Assembly (NCBI GenBank): GCA_013203065.1
Contig: JABMQV010000110.1
Span: 1-8,477 of the forward strand
Reading direction: 5' to 3'
Source of the DNA: Desulfobacteraceae bacterium
GTDB taxonomy: Bacteria; Desulfobacterota; DSM-4660; Desulfatiglandales; Desulfatiglandaceae
DNA: 8,477 nt
The notes under the pieces are model-generated. The model did no database searches. It saw only the letters and a list, made by a program, of their open reading frames with translations, and was not told where the DNA came from. Position numbers and translations under genes: made by a program. Below are positions 4,792 to 8,477 of the stretch, piece by piece. Numbering within the stretch: position 1 is the first letter of the stretch; each line of letters begins with the position of its first letter.

Positions 4792-5961
4792 ATGTATCTT
4801 TCTGCCATCATCGCTAATTTGCGTTTTCAAGATGTCCTGGATATCATCTTTCTAACGGTCGTGGCCTACCATCTGTATTCCTGGTTTCGGGGGACAAAGG
4901 CCTTCAAGGCGCTGGTTGGACTCCTGGGTCTCGGGATTGTGTATACCGTTGCGCGTTTTTGGGGTTTATTTCTAACGACCTGGGTATTTCAGATCTTCTG
5001 GCAGGTCTTGGTGATTCTGCTGATCATCCTGTTTCAGTCGGAGATCCGGCAGGTGCTGGAACGGGTGAACCCTCTGCGGGCCCTCGGCGTGCGCAAGATC
5101 ACCAGCCTTGAGGAATGGATCCCAAGTTTTGCGCGGGCGGTTTTCAAGCTGGCCAAAAGGAAAATAGGTGCTTTGGCCATCATTGAACGGGATGACCTTG
5201 TGGGTGAGCATATTACGGAAGGACAGGAACTGGAAGGTGTTCCAAATTCCGAATTGTTGATGAGTATCTTTCATAAGGAATCTCCATTGCACGACGGTGC
5301 CGTACTGATTAGGGGAGGACGAATCATCCAGGTATCCTGCTATCTACCGTTAAGCTCTTCCGAGGGGCTTCCAAAGCAGTGGGGTACCAGGCACAGGGCG
5401 GCGCTGGGTGTTTCCGAACGTTGTGATGCATGGGTGGTGGTGGTTTCTGAGGAGCGAGGAGAAGTGTGTTTGGCCCGGGGCGGCGATCTGGAAAGAATAG
5501 AGAACCCCGAGAAATTGTCAGAGTTCCTTTTTGAAGCGATTACCCACCTTGGCGCTCCGAAGAAAACCTGGATGGAAAAGATTCGGTTTCTCATGAGTAA
5601 CCGATGGCGTGAGAAACTCACTTCACTGGCACTGGTAAGTATCTTGTGGCTGCTGCTGGCAGGACAGCAAAACTTCCAGGTCAATCTAAAGGTTCCCGTG
5701 GAATTGAAAAATTGCCCCAAGGATATTGAGGTTGTGAAGCCGGTTGATCCCGCCGTGACGTTGACGGTTCGTGGGCTGAGAAAGGATGCGAGCACCCTGG
5801 GTCCGGAAGATGTGAACGTGTCCGTTGACCTGTCCATTGCCCACGTCGGTAGCAGAATATTCCGTATCACCCGAGACAGGATCCTCTTGGATAATGATAG
5901 ACTCCGGGTGGTTGATATTGATCCTCCTCAGATAGAATTTGAATTCAAAGAAAAAGAGTGA
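4792..5961 (+). CDS. cdaA: Diadenylate cyclase CdaA fused to a YbbR domain
   Basis: This 389-residue membrane protein should make cyclic di-AMP from two ATP. The N-terminus holds three hydrophobic helices (about 15-32, 40-55, 63-82). The DAC domain (about 100-235) shows LHDGAVLI with the DGA motif at 168-170 and GTRHRAALG at 198-206, the two nucleotide-binding signatures, plus VVSEERG at 218-223. A fourth membrane helix (about 276-291, LTSLALVSILWLLLAG) leads into a single YbbR domain (293-385), the domain of the CdaA regulator CdaR. In Firmicutes cdaA and cdaR are separate neighbouring genes; here they form one chain. The ATG at 4792 has GAGGAG upstream; an in-frame GTG at 4747 would add 15 residues without a membrane or domain role. 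The usual neighbour glmM is absent from the window. Confidence 0.93.
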   Translation: MYLSAIIANLRFQDVLDIIFLTVVAYHLYSWFRGTKAFKALVGLLGLGIVYTVARFWGLFLTTWVFQIFWQVLVILLIILFQSEIRQVLERVNPLRALGVRKITSLEEWIPSFARAVFKLAKRKIGALAIIERDDLVGEHITEGQELEGVPNSELLMSIFHKESPLHDGAVLIRGGRIIQVSCYLPLSSSEGLPKQWGTRHRAALGVSERCDAWVVVVSEERGEVCLARGGDLERIENPEKLSEFLFEAITHLGAPKKTWMEKIRFLMSNRWREKLTSLALVSILWLLLAGQQNFQVNLKVPVELKNCPKDIEVVKPVDPAVTLTVRGLRKDASTLGPEDVNVSVDLSIAHVGSRIFRITRDRILLDNDRLRVVDIDPPQIEFEFKEKE

Positions 5962-6099
5962 ACTAAACGTCTCCTGTCCTCTTCTCCGTATTGACTCAAA
6001 ATTTGAATCCGGGTCCTCCCTCAGGGGCGCAGGGCCTTATGGGCCGAAGGCTGGCCCCGGATCTTTCTATGGCTTGGACGATTCCAGGAGGAAGGCAAC
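5962..6099 (+). other. cdaA-DUF2284 gap with a GC-rich stem-loop
   Basis: The gap contains an imperfect hairpin. GGGGC at 6024-6028 pairs with GCCCC at 6054-6058, and inside it GCCTT at 6034-6038 pairs with AAGGC at 6047-6051 around an 8-nt loop. Only a broken T-rich stretch follows (CTTTCTAT), so it is a poor intrinsic terminator; it could be an mRNA stabiliser or attenuator. A strong AGGAGG site for the next gene lies at the end of the gap. Confidence 0.3.
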
Positions 6100-6606
6100 A
6101 TGTCAAAATTTGAAAAATATGTGGAACTGTCAAAATCACTAAATGTGGTGAATGCCAAAATCATCTCCTCTCAGGACATCTGTTTTGATATCCGAGCCCT
6201 GTTGAAGTGTCGGTGGGGCTGTGAGGACTTCTTTCAGAATACAATCAGATGTGGTACTCGGGATACAACCTATCAAGAACGCGTTGAAATGGTAAGAAGC
6301 TATAAGAATGTTCTGCTGGCTCATGGGCATGATGCGCGACAACTGAGTATCGCGGTTCTTGAGATTGAAAGGGCGGCCTTCCTTGATGGTTACTATCTGG
6401 CGTTTGCAATTCGGACCTGCAATCTCTGTGGGGTTTGTGAAGTCCAAAAGGGAAGATCGTGCCCGACGCCATTCAGGGTGAGACCTTGTGATCAGAGCTT
6501 TGGCATTGATGTCTATCGAACGGTCCGGAATCTTGGGCTCCCGTGTGATACCCTTCAGGACAAGGATGATACCCAAAACCGCTATGGGTTTGTCCTGCTG
6601 GACTGA
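6100..6606 (+). CDS. DUF2284-type cysteine-rich putative metal (Fe-S) protein
   Basis: The 168-residue protein matches the DUF2284 group of predicted metal-binding proteins. The first half has C28, C37, C41 and C51 (KCRWGCEDF, IRCG). The second half has a ferredoxin-like cluster C107-x2-C110-x2-C113-x7-C121 (TCNLCGVCEVQKGRSCP), followed by RPCDQSFGIDVYRTVRNLG, the usual family segment (RP-S-GIDV). Up to two iron-sulfur sites are plausible. Its biochemical role is unknown; the family is common in anaerobes. The start is supported by AGGAGG 8 nt upstream. It is 38 nt before the pRiA4b-domain gene on the same strand, so the two may be co-transcribed. No membrane segment or signal peptide is visible. 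Confidence 0.82.
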   Translation: MSKFEKYVELSKSLNVVNAKIISSQDICFDIRALLKCRWGCEDFFQNTIRCGTRDTTYQERVEMVRSYKNVLLAHGHDARQLSIAVLEIERAAFLDGYYLAFAIRTCNLCGVCEVQKGRSCPTPFRVRPCDQSFGIDVYRTVRNLGLPCDTLQDKDDTQNRYGFVLLD

Positions 6607-6644
6607 AGGAAAGAAAGGCCTTTCACAATTGAAAGGAGTCGAGC

Positions 6645-7880
6645 ATGTCAGATAAGAAATCTTTGTCTTCAGAGTACCAGCAGGTCTTACAGGACCAGGT
6701 AATCAATGAGGATGGTCCAGGTACGATCCTGAGGGATTTTGAGATAGTTTTAGACTTCATCGGATCAGAAGGCATCATGGTCTCCGGGAAAACAAACCTT
6801 CTCCTTTTGAAGGTGCTGGCAGAACTGAATTCCCGGCTGACCCACCCGATCGAGATCGATCTCAAACGACCGCAGCAGAAATCATACCCCAACATCCACG
6901 GACTTTACCTTTTGCTGCGTGCTTCAGGTTTGAGTATGATTCGGGGGAGCGGTAAGAAATCCCGCTTGATGGTAGATAAGGCGATCGAGTCCTGGAGGAG
7001 CCTTAATCCGACTGAACGTTATTTTAACCTCTTGGGGACCTGGCTTGTTCACGGAAGCCCCGAGGTTTTGGCCGAAAGAATGGGTGGTTCTTTTCGCTGG
7101 ATGCCTGAATGTAAAAGGTTCTGGAAACGTATACCCAAGCACGGGTTAAAGATTGCAGGAAACAAAGATGAAGAGATGTTTGTCACCTATTCCATCGGTT
7201 TTTTTGGTCTTGCCCTTCTCGAACTTTTCGGATTCATAACATTAGAGCACCTCAAACCGGAAAAAGGTAAGGGCTGGCGCATTGGCAGGGCTTGCCGCAC
7301 GACCTTTGGTGATGCCCTTTTAGCGTTATTATGGAGTATGTTCTGTGGAGATCTGGGAGATTTCTTCTTTTTCTCACAGGCAATGAACGATACATGCGAC
7401 TCCTTTCAGCCGGTAATAAAACCTCTTTTTTCCGAATGGCACAATAATTTGATCGTTCCAGAGCCCATGTTCCAGGATGGGACCTATATTTTCAAGATTT
7501 CTTTGGCCCGTAATTGCTGGAGACGTATTGCGATTTCAAGTCACATGGATTTGGAGAGTCTCAGTGTCACCATCTTGGACGCCTTTAACTTTGATCACGA
7601 CCATTTGGATAGGTATTCTTACAAGAATCGCTTTGGTACCCAAACCAGAATTTACCATCCCTATATGGATGATGAACCTTTGCACACCGATGAAGTCCTT
7701 ATCGGAGAAATTCCCATTCAGGAGGGGGATACCATGATGTACCTCTTCGACTTCGGTGATAATTGGGAATTTGACGTGGAATTGGAACGGATCGATCCTC
7801 GTGATGAGAAAAAAAAAGAGCCTGTTGTCGTTGAATCCCGAGGCGAGGCTCCCCGACAGTATCCGATTTGGGGTGAATAA
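6645..7880 (+). CDS. Protein with C-terminal pRiA4b ORF-3 (IS1096 TnpR-like) domain
   Basis: The 411-residue protein ends in a plasmid pRiA4b ORF-3-like domain (about 278-411). Its landmarks are TYIFKISLARNCWRRIAI, then LESLSVTILDAFNFDHDHLD, a Y/F- and H-rich middle with YLFDFGDNWEFDVELERI, and the family ending RGEAPRQYPIW. The domain is named after a plasmid ORF and occurs in the passenger protein of IS1096, but it is widespread in chromosomes and its activity is not established. Residues 1-277 show no motif that I recognise; they are mixed helical with a hydrophobic stretch FFGLALLELFGFITLEHL near 184-201 that looks like a buried core rather than a membrane helix. GGAG lies 6 nt before the ATG. 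No transposase or inverted repeats accompany it, so a mobile-element origin is not shown. Confidence 0.85.
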   Translation: MSDKKSLSSEYQQVLQDQVINEDGPGTILRDFEIVLDFIGSEGIMVSGKTNLLLLKVLAELNSRLTHPIEIDLKRPQQKSYPNIHGLYLLLRASGLSMIRGSGKKSRLMVDKAIESWRSLNPTERYFNLLGTWLVHGSPEVLAERMGGSFRWMPECKRFWKRIPKHGLKIAGNKDEEMFVTYSIGFFGLALLELFGFITLEHLKPEKGKGWRIGRACRTTFGDALLALLWSMFCGDLGDFFFFSQAMNDTCDSFQPVIKPLFSEWHNNLIVPEPMFQDGTYIFKISLARNCWRRIAISSHMDLESLSVTILDAFNFDHDHLDRYSYKNRFGTQTRIYHPYMDDEPLHTDEVLIGEIPIQEGDTMMYLFDFGDNWEFDVELERIDPRDEKKKEPVVVESRGEAPRQYPIWGE

Positions 7881-7955
7881 CGTTTTTCGCTTTTTGATGG
7901 GCTTGGGCAATAAGTCCTTGGAATTCAGTGAAATTATAACTGAAGGGAACCCTTG

Positions 7956-8327
7956 ATGGAAAAGACAGTACACTGCAAATGTAAATCAGGATGTGAAAAC
8001 AGACGATGCGTTTGTCTCAGGAACAAGGAACCCTGTGATGAGGAGTGTAAATGCGTTGACTGCGAGAATCCACTTAACGGGATGGATGTAAGGGAAACCC
8101 CGAGCAATAATGATAGTGCGCTGCCATTGGCGGAGGTGGTGGAGGGAAGGGGGCTGAAAGGGGAATTCGACTCACTGGATTTCTGGTTTGCCATTTGCAC
8201 TCCCTTTAAGATGCTCAAGTTTTGCCAGCCAGTTGTCAAAGTGGGGGCATTGTCTCCGTATGGCTTGAATTCCTATGGCCTCAGAGACCGTTTTGCCCAT
8301 GGCAACCTTTCTGTATCCATTTTTTAA
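7956..8327 (+). CDS. Bacterial CXC (tesmin/TSO1-like) domain protein, 3' end doubtful
   Basis: The first 40 residues carry nine cysteines, C7, C9, C13, C18, C20, C27, C31, C33 and C36, spaced CxCx3Cx4CxCx6Cx3CxCx2C. This is almost exactly the CXC (CRC) repeat of tesmin, TSO1, LIN54 and MSL2, which binds three zinc ions and DNA in eukaryotes; NPLNGMDV follows. The ATG at 7956 was preferred to the TTG at 7953; GAAGGGA lies upstream. The remainder of the frame (residues about 46-123) has ordinary composition without a motif, and from 8172 on it is antisense to a gene entering from the right. I therefore trust the CXC part and suspect that the tail is a read-on into foreign sequence after truncation. 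The function is unknown; nucleic-acid binding is a family-based guess. Confidence 0.65.
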   Translation: MEKTVHCKCKSGCENRRCVCLRNKEPCDEECKCVDCENPLNGMDVRETPSNNDSALPLAEVVEGRGLKGEFDSLDFWFAICTPFKMLKFCQPVVKVGALSPYGLNSYGLRDRFAHGNLSVSIF

Positions 8328-8477
8328 CGCTCCAAGCCGTTTGGACGGCGCTTTCGCAGGATTGTCGTCTATTTCTTCCGGGTTAGTATACTCTTCAAGT
8401 ATTCCCCTAATCTGCGATACATCTATCCCGGTCCTTTCTGCCAGGGTATCGGCATCGCTGAAAAGTAAGGCTTCGAA
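8172..8477 (-). CDS. Partial leftward gene entering from the right edge, putative helix-turn-helix protein
   Basis: An open frame without internal stops runs from the window edge to a TGA at 8172-8174 and supplies the last 101 residues of a protein whose 5' end is outside. The visible part starts FEALLFSDADTLAERTGIDV, followed by SQIRGILEEYTNPEEI. The later part reads YRKVAMGKTVSEAIGIQAI, then RRQCPHFDNWLAKLEHL. The first segment resembles a helix-hairpin-helix or helix-turn-helix unit, and the second resembles the Gly-Lys-Thr-x-x-Glu-Ala-x-Gly pattern of DNA-binding HTH domains in phage- and transposon-type proteins. Composition is coherent and unlike the opposite-strand frame, so I regard this as the real gene here. 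No family assignment is certain. Confidence 0.65.
   Translation of the reverse strand, partial: FEALLFSDADTLAERTGIDVSQIRGILEEYTNPEEIDDNPAKAPSKRLGALKNGYRKVAMGKTVSEAIGIQAIRRQCPHFDNWLAKLEHLKGSANGKPEIQ

Noticed and set aside
5340..5870. A 176-residue minus-strand frame
   Set aside because: It lies entirely opposite the catalytic and YbbR parts of the diadenylate cyclase and has no family look.
6139..6576. A 145-residue minus-strand frame
   Set aside because: Antisense to the DUF2284 gene, whose cysteine pattern is conserved in the other direction.
6645..7880. Insertion sequence suggested by the IS1096 TnpR-like domain
   Set aside because: No transposase, terminal inverted repeats or target duplications are visible; the domain is common in ordinary chromosomal genes.
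7934..8239. A 101-residue minus-strand frame opposite the CXC gene
   Set aside because: It is Ser/Pro/Leu-rich, has no motif, and lies opposite the nine-cysteine CXC domain; the leftward gene ending at 8172 is in a different frame and is far more protein-like.

Overview
The window looks like an accessory or stress-defence stretch of an anaerobic bacterium, most likely a member of the Desulfobacterota (former delta-Proteobacteria: sulfate reducers, syntrophs and relatives). The evidence is the gene content: a two-iron superoxide reductase, two rubrerythrins, several rubredoxin-type proteins and a PerR regulator, all typical of strict anaerobes that meet oxygen. The lineage is an inference from gene content and style; there is no rRNA or other phylogenetic marker.

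Left part, minus strand (about 192-4072). A compact peroxide/superoxide defence block reads leftward. The first unit is perR - rubrerythrin - thiol peroxidase - desulfoferrodoxin - a 22-residue CxxC microprotein - flavodoxin (2779 down to 192). It is driven by a promoter with a perfect TTGACA box whose -10 region overlaps a 19-bp inverted repeat, the likely PerR operator. Just upstream lies a second leftward unit: a second, shorter rubrerythrin, a small zinc-ribbon protein, and two rubredoxins (4072 down to 2898). The two rubredoxins both break the canonical CxxC first knuckle, one with CX4C and one with CX1C. Together the genes supply superoxide reduction (desulfoferrodoxin), peroxide reduction (rubrerythrins, Tpx) and candidate electron carriers (rubredoxins, flavodoxin).

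Middle (about 4137-4791). Upstream of the second rubrerythrin is a broken region. A PAS-domain fragment of a regulator runs out of frame into the 3' portion of a small helical protein that has no start codon. This looks like a deletion junction. A promoter-size gap then separates it from rightward genes.

Right part, plus strand (4792-8327). A membrane diadenylate cyclase (CdaA type) carries a C-terminal YbbR domain in the same polypeptide. It is followed by a cysteine-rich DUF2284-type putative Fe-S protein, a 411-residue protein with a C-terminal pRiA4b ORF-3 (IS1096 TnpR-like) domain, and a small protein with a nine-cysteine CXC (tesmin/TSO1-like) domain, a fold best known from eukaryotic DNA-binding proteins. 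The tail of this last reading frame runs antisense into the 3' end of a leftward gene that enters from the right edge (8477-8172), so its natural end is doubtful.

No tRNA, rRNA, CRISPR array, complete insertion sequence or convincing intrinsic terminator was seen. The least explained items are the pair of non-canonical rubredoxins, the 22-residue CxxC microprotein, the PAS/small-protein junction and the bacterial CXC protein.
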